NCBI RefSeq assembly: GCF_000715075.1 | Contig: NC_134102.1 | Coordinates: 100,834,266-100,898,265 of the forward strand | Reading direction: 5' to 3' | From: Nicotiana tabacum | Taxonomy: Eukaryota; Streptophyta; Magnoliopsida; Solanales; Solanaceae | Length of the DNA stretch: 64,000 bases | Shown: positions 1-11,935 of the stretch, one piece after another | How the letters are laid out: each line of letters starts with the position of its first letter | Numbering within the stretch: the first letter of the stretch is position 1 | Translations under genes and position numbers: made by a program | The notes under the pieces: model-generated | Seen by the model: the letters and a program-made list of their open reading frames with translations, nothing else | Told to the model about the DNA's origin: nothing | The model's database searches: none

Positions 1-1134
1 AGATGGTTAGACCTAAGTGGAAATGGAAGCGCATTATTATGGACTTTGTAGTCGTGTTTCCGCAAACTTTGAGGAAGCTTGATGTAGTTTGGGTCATTAT
101 CAACAGGTTGACTAAGTTAGCACACTTTATTCTGGTTGTGACTACGTATCCTTTAGAGAGATTGGCCTAGATTTACATTCTGGAGATTGTTCGGTTGCAT
201 GGTATGCCTGTTTCCATCATAGGAGGTAGAGGCCCTCAGTTCACTTTTCACTTCTAGAGAGCAGTTTAGAGTGAGTTAAGTACCGTGGTCGAGCTCATCA
301 CAACTTTTCATCCGCAGACCTACAGGTAGTCAGAGCGGACAGTTAAGATTCTAGAGGATATGCTCAGAGCATGTGTCATTAACTTCGTAGATCAGTGTGA
401 TAGATTCTTTCCCTTGGCCTAGTTTGCTTACAATAACATTTATCAGTCCAGCATCGCGATGGCTCCATTTGAGGCTTTATATGGTCCGCGATGTCGTTCG
501 CCCATCGGATGGTTTGAGCGTGGCGAGGCTAAGTTAAATGGTACTGATTTGGTGAAGGGTGCCTTGGAAAAAGTAAAGTTGATTCAGGAGCAACTTCGCA
601 TAGCACAATCCATACAGAAGAGTTACGTGGATCAGAAGGAGCATGATATATCATTTATGGTGGGCGAGAAGGTTCTCTTGAAAGTTTCGACGATAAAGGG
701 GATCATGAGGTTCGGGAAGAAGGGCAAGTTGAGCCCAAGGTTTGTTGGCCAATTTGAGGTGTTGCAGTGAGTTGGGGATGCTGCTTCTGAGCTTGCTTTG
801 TCCCCCAGTCTATTGGGAGTTCAACCGGTCTTCCATGTGTCTATGAACCGGAGGTATCAAGCCGATAGGCCGCATATGTTAGACTAAAGCACAATTCACC
901 TAGATGAGAGCCTGGGTTATGAGGAGGAGCAAGTTTCCATTATTGACAGACAGGTTTGCTAGTTGAGGTCCAAATCGATTATTGCGGTGAAGGTCCAGTA
1001 GAGGGGCCAGCCAGTCGAGGAAGCGACTTGGGAGGCTGAGGAGGACATGAGGATCATATATCCATACATATTTGGTGCTCCGGGTATGATTCTAGCCCCG
1101 TTCGAGGATGAATGTTTGTTTAAGAAGTGGAGAA
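1..1134 (+). pseudogene. Ty3/gypsy element 1: integrase core to chromodomain remnant
   Basis: Six-frame reading gives the 3' end of a chromovirus pol. The first ~130 bases read as the start of the integrase core (WKW...MDFVV, then VWVI..LTK.AHF). The longest open piece, 459-770, holds the post-core motif APFEALYG.RCRSP.GWFE and the SPRFVGQFEVLQ stretch that leads into the chromodomain; 800-1110 reads as the chromodomain region (HVSM..., VEEATWEAEEDM). There are many stops and shifts, for instance TAG at 168-170 where the family has CAG. The second catalytic Asp of the D,D35E triad appears replaced: the codons before RGPQFT read GG. The element is cut by the window edge, so RT, protease and gag are not visible. 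It ends at a purine tract followed by an LTR, as expected. Confident of family, certain it is not functional. Confidence 0.9.
1120..1134 (+). promoter_or_regulatory. Polypurine tract of element 1
   Basis: TTAAGAAGTGGAGAA lies directly before the LTR start TGTAATGACC. This is the usual plus-strand priming site. The same GGTGGAGAA/TGTAATG arrangement is seen in reverse at 52041-52058 for element D. Confidence 0.75.
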
Positions 1135-1859
1135 TGTAATGACCCGATCGGTCATTTTGCTTTCTAGATCTCCGTTTCCTTAATTAAGACTCCCCGTATG
1201 TGCTTTTGCTATTTTATGACTTGCGAATATGGTTAGTTCGGGTTTGGAAGGGTTCGGGTTGAAATCGAAATACCTAGTTCCTTGTTAATGGCTTAAAATG
1301 ATTAAGTTTGACGTGAGTCAACATTTTGAGTAAACAACCTCAGAATTGGGATTTGAAAGTTCCAACATGTTTGTATGATGATTTTAGACTTGGGCGTATG
1401 TTCGGATTGGGTTTCGAATGACCCGGGAGCATTTCAACGCTTAGTATTAAAAGTTGGCGCATTGAAGGTTTTTAAGTTCTTTAAGTTTAGTTTGGAGTAG
1501 GTTTTGGTGTTATCGAGGTCCGTTTGGTATTCTGAGACTGTGAATAGTTCCGTATGATTATTTAAGACTTGCACACAAAATTTGGTGTCATTCCGAGTAG
1601 TTTAGGTATGTTTCGACGCGTTCGGAGTAAGTTGGAAGAACTTGAAGTTCATAAGTTGATTTGATTTGGGGTGTGATTCTTAGTTTCGATGTTTTTACGC
1701 ATTCTGAGGGTTCGAGCGAGTCCGTTTTGTGTTTACGAACTTGTTGGTATATTTGGGCAAGGCGTCGGGGGGCCTCAAGGTGCTATTCAGATGATGTGCA
1801 GAACTTGTTTGGACTTGAGATCATTCCTGAAGAATAAGCAGTTGTAGTGTGTTTTCACC

Positions 1860-2190
1860 TGTAAAAGACCACCCACAGGTGCAAGCTCACAGGTGAGAGC
1901 CATTGATCGTAGAAGCGGGCTGGCGTGGATTGGCCAGTGTTCGCATGAGTGGAGAATATGTTGCACCAGTAAACTCGCAGGTGTGAGGAAGGCGATCGCA
2001 TAAGAGGAGGGGGGCCCACCGGCTTGGGTTCGCATATGCAAACCCTTTTCTGCAGAAACGGGCTCACAGAAGCGAGGCTTTTCCTACAGAAGCGAGAATG
2101 GAAGGCCTGGGCAAGTTCCGCATCTGTGAAGAATTATCCGCAGAAGCGGAGCCATAGGTGCGATAGTGTTGCCGCAAGTGCGAATATCGC
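1860..2190 (+). repeat. U3 array of CGCAGAAGCG / CGCAGGTGCG-like words
   Basis: A dense run of 8-11-bp words such as GCAGAAGCGGGCT, CACAGGTG and GCAAGTGCGA separated by 10-25 bases. The words are short quasi-palindromes (CGCANNTGCG, CGCNNNNGCG). The array lies between the TTGGTATATTTGG landmark and the presumed transcription start, the same slot as in the other LTRs of this window. Confidence 0.7.
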
Positions 2191-2765
2191 TGGAGGCAGT
2201 GGGGTTTTTAATCCGAAACATAGACCTTTTTCCTCATAATTTCACTTGATCTTGGGAGATTTAGATTGGAGGGGGATTTTCATCAATATCCTAAGGTAAG
2301 TAACTTCTACCTATTTTCAAGTTAATTATGCGGGTTTTAGGTAGATTAAACATGGAAAGATTGTAAAAACTTGTAGGATTCATGAAGAACCTAGGGTTTT
2401 GGTAAAAATAGAATTTACCACGAAATTGGTTATGGAATTGAGTGAAAATTATATAGTTTAGTTCCTGAGGCAATGGGTTATAATTATCTTTGAAAATTTC
2501 TGAAATCTAGGCACGTGGGCGAATTTTTAGACAATTTTAAGTTGGGTTGGGAAATTACTATAATAACTAAATTATGAGCTTACAAGCATATATTGATTAA
2601 TTCTTATAGTATTTGGCTAGTTTCGGATTGTTCGGCACCGACTTGAGGCTTTAGAGTGAATTTCTGGATCGGAAATGAGCTTTGGAGTGTGGTTAGTCTA
2701 TTGCCTAACTTTGTAAGAGGGAGCTGATCCCCTTAGGTGTATGTTATTGTGTATTTCTTGTGTGG

Positions 2766-2811
2766 GGAGATACGTACGCATGAGGTGACGAGAGTCCGTG
2801 CGTAGCTATAT
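2766..2811 (+). promoter_or_regulatory. Conserved LTR hairpin with TGACG core
   Basis: Arms GTACGCA(T/C) and GTGCGTAGC flank a loop containing GGTGACGAG. Equivalent sites occur in the other long LTRs here. It lies downstream of the presumed start site, so it would be in RNA. Confidence 0.55.
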
Positions 2812-3049
2812 TCCATGAGATGTCCGAGTAGACTTAGATCCACACAATGCTTTTAATTGTACTGTTCTGATTATCTTGCGTATTGACTGTCTCGAATAGA
2901 GCTAAAATTAGGGATTTAAAGTTGCAATTATTGATGTAGACTTCTTCTTTAAAAACTTGAGAAATATTTAATAACTATGAAAAATCCATGTACTCTCGCG
3001 TCGCAAGTACTTCCGTGAGTGAGGTAGATTTCCCTACTCTAATGGAATT

Positions 3050-3345
3050 GGGTTGTTCGTCTCGTCAATATGGTAATATCACTCTTATGGGTTCAGACCA
3101 TTCGCAGGATATTGTACCACCACTCTTATGGGATCGGTCCGTACCCCTCGGCAGTACCACTACTTTTATGGGATTGGCTCGTTCACCTCGGCAGTTCTGA
3201 GTACTACTATTTATATGGGATTGGGCCATTCGCCTCGGCAATACCACTACTCTTATGGGATCGGGCCATTTTCCTTGGCAGTTGTGAGTACTATTATTCT
3301 TATAGGATCGGACCGTTCACCTCGGCAACTTTGTGCTTAATATTC
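3050..3345 (+). repeat. CGGCAG minisatellite in LTR
   Basis: About six degenerate units, each with a TTATGGGATCGG half and a TTCGCCTCGGCAG half. It creates spurious open frames on both strands. Related arrays occur at the same LTR position in elements A, C and D. Confidence 0.75.
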
Positions 3346-4067
3346 GAAACGTGTTCCAGTTTGGACATAATTGAGATAGGGTCTTCACAGCCAATTATGA
3401 GATATTGGTGGTGTGTTACGGATTCCAGTTGCATTTATTGTAGTTATTTTTATTTGTTTCATTGATACTTTTTGTACGTTCACTGTATCTACTTTATGCA
3501 TGTTTATTATTATTATTGACCTCTAGCAAGTGTCAAGTCAATCCCTCATCACTATTTCTTTGAGGTTAGACTAGATACTTACTGGGTACGTGTTATTCTT
3601 CGTACTCATGCTACACTTCTGCAGTGATGTGCAGGTACTGAGACAGGTTCCACCAGTGGTCACGCGGGCGCGTAGCCGATCTGTTGCGGAGACTTAGGGG
3701 TGAGCTTCTTGCTTTGCTACGATCCGCATCACCAGAGTCTCCTTCTATATTATTTACTATTTCTGTCTATTACTTTCAGACAATAGTCTTAGTGGTTTGT
3801 GTATTTCTTAGATTGCTCATGTACTTGTGGCGCCGGGTTTTGGATATTTGTAGCACTTCTGTACTGTTGTAGTCGTCGCTTTTATCGCAGTAGACTATAT
3901 ATTTTTTTGTTGATACTTGTTTAAAAAGACTTATCATTATTGCATGAATTTTGGTGTAATTTAAAATATGTTGAAAATGGGATAAATAATTGGTATATTC
4001 GCTTGTGTGCTTGCCTAGCGGTGGCATTAGGTGCAGTCTCAACCTTGTATGGAATCAGGTCATGATA

Positions 4068-4662
4068 AATCAAATCTTGTCTCTTTGATTCGGATCCTCT
4101 ATAAATTGCTTCAAACTGTCTAGCATCAACCTCCATGATCTGCAAAAAGCATATAAGGGTTCCTCAACTAAATATTAAGCATATCTAATACTCAAGTTAT
4201 AATATAGAATAGAGTAAATGATTACCTTTGGATGATACATACTTTGGAAAATCTCACATAGAATAAAATTAAAATTTATGAGAAAAAAATAAAGAATTTG
4301 TAAAAAAAAGAAAAATATGAAAAAGGAGGTAAAAGACTTATTACATACTGTATGTTAGTATGCCCCTCAATATCTTTGTTCAAAACATAGAAGCCCTTAT
4401 ATAGGTACATATGAAGAAACACAATAATAGATTATTCAAATAGCACATTAATCATTTGGAGGTTATGAATATGAAGGGTATGGGAGTTATTAAGATTATT
4501 AAAAATGTAAGTTATGAAAGTAAAGAGGTGTGAGTTATGAAGATAGAATTTGTAATATAAGATAAATAAAAAATGATGAAAAACTCAACAAAAAGGGAGA
4601 AAAAAGATAAATATGTTTCTTGGCTTAAGAGAGGTGAGGTGCCACCTCACGAATTCATGTTG
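4068..4662. other. AT-rich spacer, nothing recognised
   Basis: Region between the LTR end and the LINE target site. Short purine-rich stretches (AAAAAGGAGG, GAGGTGTGAG) but no coding frame, structural RNA or terminal repeat that I can support. Confidence 0.5.
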
Positions 4663-4679
4663 GTATTTATGGACGTAGT

Positions 4680-5810
4680 ATCAGATTTATGCCTGGGTGT
4701 TCGACTATAGAAGCTATTCATCTTGTTAGGAGGTTGATGGAGCAGTATAGAGAGAGTAAAGGGATTTACATATAGTATTCATCGAATTAGAGAAGGCTTA
4801 CGATAAGGTGCCGAGGGAGGTGCTGTGGAAGTGTTTGGAGTCAAGAGGCATTTCTGTTGCGTACATTAGGGCTATTCAAGACATGTACGAGGGTGCTAAG
4901 ACTCGGGTGAGGACAGTGGGAGGGGACTCAGAACACTTTTCGGTTGTGATGGGGCTGCACCAGGGGTCAGCCCTCAACCCATTTCTGTTTGCCCTAGCGA
5001 TCGATACATCGACGTGTCACATTCAAAGGGAGGTGTCGTGGTGCATGTTGTTTGCAAATGATATTGTACTGATTGACGAGACATATTGTGGTGTTAACGA
5101 GAGGTTAGAGGTTTGTACACAAACTTTGGAGTCTAAAGGTTTGAAGTTGAGCACGATCAAAACACGATATGTGGAGCGCAAGTTCAGTGGCGCGACTCAG
5201 GAAGAGGACGAAGGCGTGAGGCTTAAGTCACAACCCATTCCTAAGAGAGAAAGTTTCAAGTACCTTGGGTCTATTATACAAGGGAATGGGGAGATTGATG
5301 AGGACGTCACACACCGTATTAGGGTGGGGTGGATGAAATGGAGGCTCGCTTCCGGTGTTTTATGATAAGAATGTGCCACCAAAACTTAAAAGTAAGTTCT
5401 ATAGAGTGATGATCTGACCGACTATGATGTTTGGGGCGGAGTGTTTGCCGGTCAAGACATGCCATGTCGAGAAGATGAGGGTGGCGGAGATGAAGATGTT
5501 GAGGTGGATGTGCGGGCGTATCATGTTAGATAAAATTAGAAATTAAGTTATTAGGGACAAGGTGGGTGTGGCCCATGTGGAGGACAAGATGCTGGAGGCG
5601 AGACTTAGATGGTTCGGGCATGTGATGAGGAGGGGCCTTGATACTCCGGTGAGGAGGTGTGAGAGGCTGGTATGAGAGGGTCGACGCAGAGGTTGAGGCA
5701 GGCCGAAGAAGTATTAGGGAGAGGTGATTAAACAAGTATAGGAGCTTGCTCCAGCTCACTGAGGACATGACCATAGATAGAAAGGTGTTGAGGTTAAGAA
5801 TTAAGGTAAA
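4680..5810 (+). pseudogene. LINE reverse transcriptase remnant (copy 1)
   Basis: The open piece 4808-5365 covers the finger/palm part of a [16 protein letters not shown], then [33 protein letters not shown] and [11 protein letters not shown]. In the catalytic box the usual FADD is FAND (AAT at 5057-5059), so a metal-binding Asp is lost. Upstream 4685-4807 continues the family motif MPG.ST.EAIHLVRRLMEQYRE in a shifted frame. Downstream 5366-5810 carries the thumb/C-terminal motifs ([23 protein letters not shown]) with several stops. It starts mid-domain because of 5' truncation. Not functional; the family call is secure. Confidence 0.88.
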
Positions 5811-6008
5811 GGGTTAGGTGGTAGACTATTGTACTTGTTTGTACCATTATGTTGTCGAGTGTTTTATTTTGTATTTATATTTGCACCCCTAGTCTCCTGT
5901 TACTACTTGTTGTTGTCTTGTGTTTTGGTTTTCTGATTGCATTACCTTTTGCTAGGTTTGTATTTTTTTTTGCTATGGTTGTCAGATCGGTTTGCTTGTT
6001 ATTGCCCC

Positions 6009-6136
6009 TCCCCTTCATGAGCCGAGGGTCTCCCGGAAACAGTCTCTCTGCCTTTAAAAGCAGAGGTAAGGTATGCGTACACTCTACCTTCCCTAGACCC
6101 CACTTGTAGGAACACTCTGGGTAAGTTGTTGTTGTT
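6009..6136 (+). repeat. LINE/SINE-type 3' tail with TTG repeats
   Basis: The sequence from GAGCCGAGGGTCTCCCGG to GTTGTTGTTG is the 3' recognition tail shared by plant RTE LINEs and their SINE partners. A divergent copy ends LINE 2 on the other strand (46619-46740). Confidence 0.75.
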
Positions 6137-6148
6137 GTATTTATGGAC

Positions 6149-7504
6149 ATGGTAGTTGCCAAATCTTAATAGTTGACTATTACTTAGTTAGTTGTTTAAC
6201 TTGAAGGGATGAGTATAATTTGATTATTGTTTATATGTCTCACTGCTTTGTGGAAACTATAGATTAATAGTTGGTATTTTTACAGTATGGGAACAAGTTA
6301 AATATTTTGTAGATATGTCGATGATAAATAAGTTACAGGGTCAAACAATCCTTAAAATTGGACAATATTTGTCGCATATATATTTTTTCACATGGACAAC
6401 TATATAGTATACTTTAAGGAGGAATATTGATTCCAACAAAAACAAATTAGTCATGAAAGTTTAGTTGAAGCAATGCAACATACACTAAGAACATCCTCTA
6501 TAAAGAGGCTATTGTATAGGCGAAAAACTTCGCATCATGTATTTGACTTGGTTAACGGATATATAAGCCTTTGAAGTCTACTATACACTGGCATTGCGAC
6601 ATATCAAAAGGTCGAGGTCATATAACGAAGGCAGATCATCATCGAGGTCGAGGTAGCTTAATAGAAGACGAGGACGAGGACGAGTATCTGTCCTCGGCGC
6701 GCAGTAAAGGATAGTTTTAGGATTTGGATTCCCTAGGTTGTACTATCTATGGTTTTGTGGCGCTATGTATTCTTATAAATATGAAGAGATGTAACCCCAG
6801 AAAGGGGATTGATAACTTTGTAAAGAACAATATTGACATTCTTTGAAAATTCTCTCTCGTTATCATATACATACAAAGTTTGCCTTTACACCTCTTTTTA
6901 TATCTTTCTCTCTCGATCCAGGAAGAATCAGAATATTCAAGTACTTATCATTATCTATCTTTGTCGGAGAAATTAGTGGACAAATCTCACCCCTCTCGGG
7001 TGAACCCTGCTCCATCATTTATATAAATGTCATTTATTATCATTTATTGATATTCCTTACATTCTTGAACCATTTATTGCTCCATTATAATAAGATATTA
7101 CTATCTAAAAACATATGCTTGGTATTTTTCATAAACACGCTAAATATATTATTTGGATATTAATATTGGCTTAGATTAATCTTGTTTCTATAAATTTAAT
7201 TGTATAAAAACCTAGATTTAAATATTGGGTGATACATATTGAAAAACATTACATCATACTATCTCATACAATAAAACATCTATCATTGCCAATGCTATAT
7301 AACTAACTTAGCTAATTAAATCATTCATGTTTGGAGGTTCAACATCCAACAATTTTAAACTCATCTATTACGTTAATGTAATTAAACTCATTTTTGCATT
7401 TAAATATATATTGGATCTATTAGGACGCCAATTGCTATTATACATAGTTTATTCTTGTTATATACAATTCTTTTATTAATAGGTAGATTTATACGTGCAA
7501 CACA
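6149..7504. other. AT-rich region with a possible LTR remnant
   Basis: No coding frame is supported. The part at about 6530-7010 looks like an LTR promoter: GA-rich GTCGAGGTCGAGG and GAGGACGAGGACGAG repeats, then a TATA-like CTTATAAATATGAAG at about 6772-6786, followed by a C/T-rich leader ending near TCTCGGGTGAACCC. I could not define its ends or a partner copy, so the LTR reading is tentative. The remainder (7020-7504) is AT-rich with nothing recognised. Confidence 0.4.
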
Positions 7505-7815
7505 CGTACCTTAAATCTAGTACACATATAATACACGAACTATGCATATATTATACTTCCAGTAGCTATTTTTAATTAAAACGGTTGGGTGAGCGGCTAT
7601 TTCAGTTAATTCTTCTAAATAAGGGGATATTTACACAAATAGCTGGCCTTACCCACTACTTACTGTTTTTAGCTATACATATAGATTATACACTAATTAC
7701 ACATGGTTATACACAAATAATACATGAACTATACATATATTATTCCTCCACAAGCCATTTCTAATTTAAATGGTTGATTGAACAGCTATTTAAGTTAATT
7801 CTTCAATAGGAAACC
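7505..7815. repeat. Tandemly duplicated segment, two diverged copies
   Basis: Two copies about 190-200 bp apart: 7524-7625 and 7711-7815. Both run from TAATACA(C/T)GAACTAT through CATATATTAT, a (G/A)CGGCTATTT-like stretch and AGTTAATTCTTC. No terminal inverted repeat was resolved, so the class is unknown; it may be a MITE family. Confidence 0.6.
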
Positions 7816-7882
7816 CCAATATGAAATTTGGTGGGCAAATATTACTTTTAATCCGTGGCCAAAACTATCTATATTCGTTAGT

Positions 7883-7884
<2 letters not shown>

Positions 7885-7950
<66 letters not shown>
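7885..7950. repeat. (TA)n microsatellite
   Basis: 66 bp of pure TA dinucleotides. Confidence 0.98.
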
Positions 7951-8567
<617 letters not shown>

Positions 8568-9224
8568 CCTATATTATGCTTCCTCTATTCTATATTGTGG
8601 ATATGTAACTTGTTGGGGTGGTTTGTTTTGGTTTCGGGTGAGTTTCGGAGTGAAATAGGACACATAGTCCCTAAGTTGGAAGGTTAAGTCGAAGGAGTTG
8701 ACCGTAGTTGGACTTGTGTGAAATTGACTTCGGAATGAGTTTTGATGGTTTCAATATCTATTTATGGTGATTTTGATCTTAGGAGCGTGTCCGGATGTTG
8801 CTTTGTAGGTCTGTAGGTCGTTTCGGCATAAATTGGCGAAAGTTGAAAAGTTGGAAAATTTTGAAAAGTTTGACCGGGAGTAAAATTTATTGATATCAAG
8901 GTCGGATCCCTATTTTGAAAGTTGGAATATGTCTGTAACATCATTTATGACTTGTATGCAAAATTTGGCGTTAATCGAAGTTGTTTTGGTATGAATCGGC
9001 ATTGGTTTCGGAATTCGGAAGCTCATAGTTGCTTAGGCTTGAATTTGGTTTGCGATTCATAGAATTTAAGTTGTTTGATGTGATTTTTGGCCTCGAGTAG
9101 ATCTGTTATGTGTTTTGGAACTAGTTGGTATATTCGGAAGGGGTCCCCATGGCCCCGGGTGTGATTCGGATCGAATCCGAAACAAGTTTGGATTTGTGAG
9201 ACTGCTGAAGCTGGGTTGTTCTGG

Positions 9225-9560
9225 TGTCATCGCACTTGCGGAGGGGTTTTCTGTAGGTGCGGGCTCGCAAAAGCGAGTTGGTGATTGCAGGTGCGAGAAT
9301 GGCTTAGCCCATATGGGATCAAAGATGTGAGGAGTGGACCGCATTTGCGCTTCTACATGTGCGGAGAAGTGGTCGCAGATGCGGAAGAGGTTGTTTGTTC
9401 ATCCTCCGCAGAAGCAGAGAATACTCTGCAGGAGCACACTCGTAGGTGCGATGTATTGTGAGCAGAAGCAGAATTCCTGAGTTAAGTGAAATCCGCACCT
9501 GCGATGCAAATTCTGCAGGTGCGGAGCCACAGATGTAGCAGTAAGGTCGCATGTGCGATT
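9225..9560 (+). repeat. U3 array of CGCAGGTGCG / GCAGAAGC words
   Basis: A dense series of near-palindromic words such as GCAGGTGCGAG, GCAGATGCGG and GCAGAAGCAG. Same slot as in the other LTRs, followed by the presumed promoter. Small open frames on both strands here are by-products. Confidence 0.7.
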
Positions 9561-10654
9561 TAACTAGGCAGAAAAGGGGAAAATTCGAAGGTTTGATTCA
9601 TAATTCATTTTGGGACTTAGAGAGCTCGGTTTGAGGTGACATTTCGAGCGATTTTCAGAGAGAACTATGGGGGAAGGAATTCTAACTCATTTTGATTAAT
9701 TCACATGAATCGATTGATAATTTCATCATTTAATTGGTGCTTTGGAGTTGGAATTTGCGAAAAATTGGTAGAAACTCCTTAGCCTAAATTTTTGAGTTTT
9801 GAAACGCGAAATGAGGTTGGATTTGAATAATTCTTGTATGGTTGGACTCGATATCGAATGGGTGTTCGGATTTTATAATTTTAGTTGGGTTCCGAGACAC
9901 GGGCCCGTGTTGACTTTTTGGGGAGAGTTTTCGATTCTTTGCAAAGATCGTAATTGCATTGTTTAAATTAGTTTTCTATAGTTATATTTATAGTATAAAA
10001 TTATTTTGGCTAGATTCGAGTCGTTCGGAGTTGGAAAATAGAGGAAAATGCCGTCTAGTTGATTGATTTAGCGTGGTTTGAGGTAAGTGACTTGTCTAAC
10101 CTTATGTGAGGGAAATTTCCCTTAAAATTTGATATTGTGGTGATAATTATGATATGTGAAAGCCGTGAACGCAAGGTGACGAGTGTGTACATGGGATAAA
10201 TGTTGAAATTTCTAGTTTTTAGCTATGTATTTTCCTTTCATGCTTTAATTGAGTTACTTAACATGTTATAGTCATCATATTTAGTCTAAATTCACATATC
10301 TACTTGCTTTATCTCTTATTTGAAAATTGTCTTACATGTTTAGTTGAAATACTTGTTTTCTTTATTCCGTATTCATTATTTAACTGTTGAATTCTTTACT
10401 TGAAATTGCTATTCTTGAAATATCTTGCTGCTGAATTTGGTATTAAGTTGCAATGGTCGTGGTTCCTATTGAGACAAAGTGTAAGTTGTGAAATATAATT
10501 TTATGGAGCTACTCTCCGGTTGTTATTGTTGAGACTTTATGTACATTGTGGTTGATTTGTGGGCTCCTTAAAGTGAAATTCTATTATTGTTTGGTTTTGG
10601 GCAAGTTGTGATACTGGACACTTGAGGTACGAATTATGACACGTTGTGATATTT

Positions 10655-10790
10655 ATACGCATGCGGTAGTATAAGGTCTGGGGGTTGAAACTCATGCAGT
10701 GAGATAAGGTGGGCTTGATACGCGTGGCTAGTAGGGGAACTACTAGAAACCACACAGTGCGATAAGGTGGGCTAAAACGCAGAATTTTAT
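10655..10790 (+). repeat. Short motif repeats in the LTR 3' half
   Basis: Three or four degenerate units around GCAGTGAGATAAGGTGGGCT, occupying the position where other LTRs carry the CGGCAG minisatellite. Confidence 0.45.
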
Positions 10791-11405
10791 TTCGGAAAAA
10801 ATAATTTTTTAAAACCAAATGTAAAGGCTCCCGCGGTGATATAAGGAAAGATTGTGAGTTACTTTTATGATTTGGGACTACGAGGTGGTACCTCGGTAGT
10901 GGCTCTTATTGATCCTTCTCTATTTGTTGTATTTGTCTTGGTTGTTTGTTCCTTTAACATGTAAATACTTATTTCGTTAGGCTTGACACTTACTAGCTGC
11001 CATTATGGTATACTCATGCTACGCTTCTGCACATCTTTTTGTGCAGATCCTGGTACTTCCTATCAGTTCCGGCATTAATTAGCTGAGGTTGCTTTGGAGA
11101 CTTCAAGGTACACTTGCCCGCGTCCGCAAGCCTCGGAGTCCCCTTCTATCTCGTTTTTCCTTATTTTATTACACTATTATAGACAATGATGTATATGATT
11201 GTTCAGTACTGTTACTTAGAGCCTGTGACTTATATTTTATCTGGTTTTGGGAATTGTACATATTGAGTTACAGATTTATATATGCAGTTGTTAAAGTTTT
11301 GAGATTTTAAGTTATTATTTTAATTATTCTGCATGTTGTTAGGCTTACCTAGTTTTAGAGACTAGGTGCTGTCACGACTTCCTACAGAGAGAATTGGGGA
11401 TCGTG

Positions 11406-11408
<3 letters not shown>

Positions 11409-11463
<55 letters not shown>
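11409..11463. repeat. (AT)n microsatellite
   Basis: About 55 bp of AT starting at the LTR end. Confidence 0.97.
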
Positions 11464-11465
<2 letters not shown>

Positions 11466-11858
11466 AAATCGGACCTGTATTATTATGAAAGCTGCTATAC
11501 AAAATGATTTTGTCAAATTTGGCACCATGTAGCAACTCGACCTACTAATTGGCTAGAACTAACCCATTTTCTATTTATCAAATAAGTCCTTACTTCTCTT
11601 TTATTGTCCTTAAATATAGCAAAAAAAATTTAGTCTCTCTCTGAACGATTTCAGCCAAATCATTAAGGTAGTGTTTTGATATAAATTTGTTTGAAACTTG
11701 AAAAAAGAGTTTTTAAAGTTATGTTTGGACATGCATTTTATTTAAAGAAAACTTGAAGTTTTATGAGTAGAAGAAAATAATTCAGCCAAAAACTATCCTA
11801 AATCAGTTTTTGGGCACTTGTAAATTTTTGAATTTTTCCCTCCAAAATATAATAATAG

Positions 11859-11861
<3 letters not shown>
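11464..11861. other. Spacer, nothing recognised
   Basis: AT-rich sequence without coding or repeat ends that I can support. Confidence 0.4.

Positions 11862-11925
<64 letters not shown>
11862..11925. repeat. (TA)n microsatellite
   Basis: About 64 bp of TA, ending 10 bp before element B. Confidence 0.97.
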
Positions 11926-11928
<3 letters not shown>

Positions 11929-11935
11929 GACAAAA

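Larger units (their letters stand above)
1135..4067 (+). repeat. 3' LTR of element 1 (about 2.93 kb)
   Basis: Starts TGTAATGACCCGATCGGTC right after the PPT and ends near CAGGTCATGATA, a decayed form of GGTCGTGACA. Internal landmarks in order: U3 array of CGCAGAAGCG/CGCAGGTGCG words (about 1860-2190), splice-donor-like AAGGTAAGT (2296), hairpin with GGTGACGAG core (2771-2809), CGGCAG minisatellite (3050-3345), conserved CTTACTGGGTACGTG stretch (about 3580) and acceptor-like GATGTGCAG (AG at 3633-3634). No coding function; small open frames here are chance or repeat-driven. The 5' partner LTR is outside the window, so no target duplication can be checked. Confidence 0.85.
4663..6148 (+). mobile_element. 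5'-truncated RTE-type LINE (copy 1) with target duplications
   Basis: The body 4675-6136 is flanked by a perfect 12-bp direct repeat GTATTTATGGAC at 4663-4674 and 6137-6148. The element starts abruptly inside reverse transcriptase and ends in a TTGTTGTTGTTG tail, as expected for target-primed insertion of a 5'-truncated copy. Plant RTE LINEs share their 3' end with tRNA-derived SINEs such as tobacco TS; the 3' region here (GGTCTCCCGGAAACAG, then TGCGTACACTCTACC and AGACCCCACTTG) is that shared type. Confidence 0.88.
8590..11408 (+). repeat. Gypsy-type LTR fragment (solo or truncated)
   Basis: A long LTR in + orientation that has lost its first bases. It has the family landmarks in order: GGTGAGTTTCGGAGTGAAAT near the start, TAGTTGGTATATTCGG before the U3 array (9225-9560), donor-like GAGGTAAGT (GT at 10083-10084), GGTGACGAG (about 10176), ACTTACTAGCTGCC (about 10988), acceptor-like TTTTTGTGCAG (AG at 11045-11046), and an end near GGATCGTGATA (11408). 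No PBS or PPT adjoins it, so it is a solo LTR or an end fragment. TA tracts adjoin or lie near both ends. Confidence 0.78.

Noticed and set aside
3070..3465. 131-codon frame with repeated YYSYGIGPF words
   Set aside because: Translation of the CGGCAG minisatellite inside the LTR of element 1.
5875..6162. 95-codon minus-strand frame over the LINE tail
   Set aside because: Antisense of the LINE 3' region; no motif.
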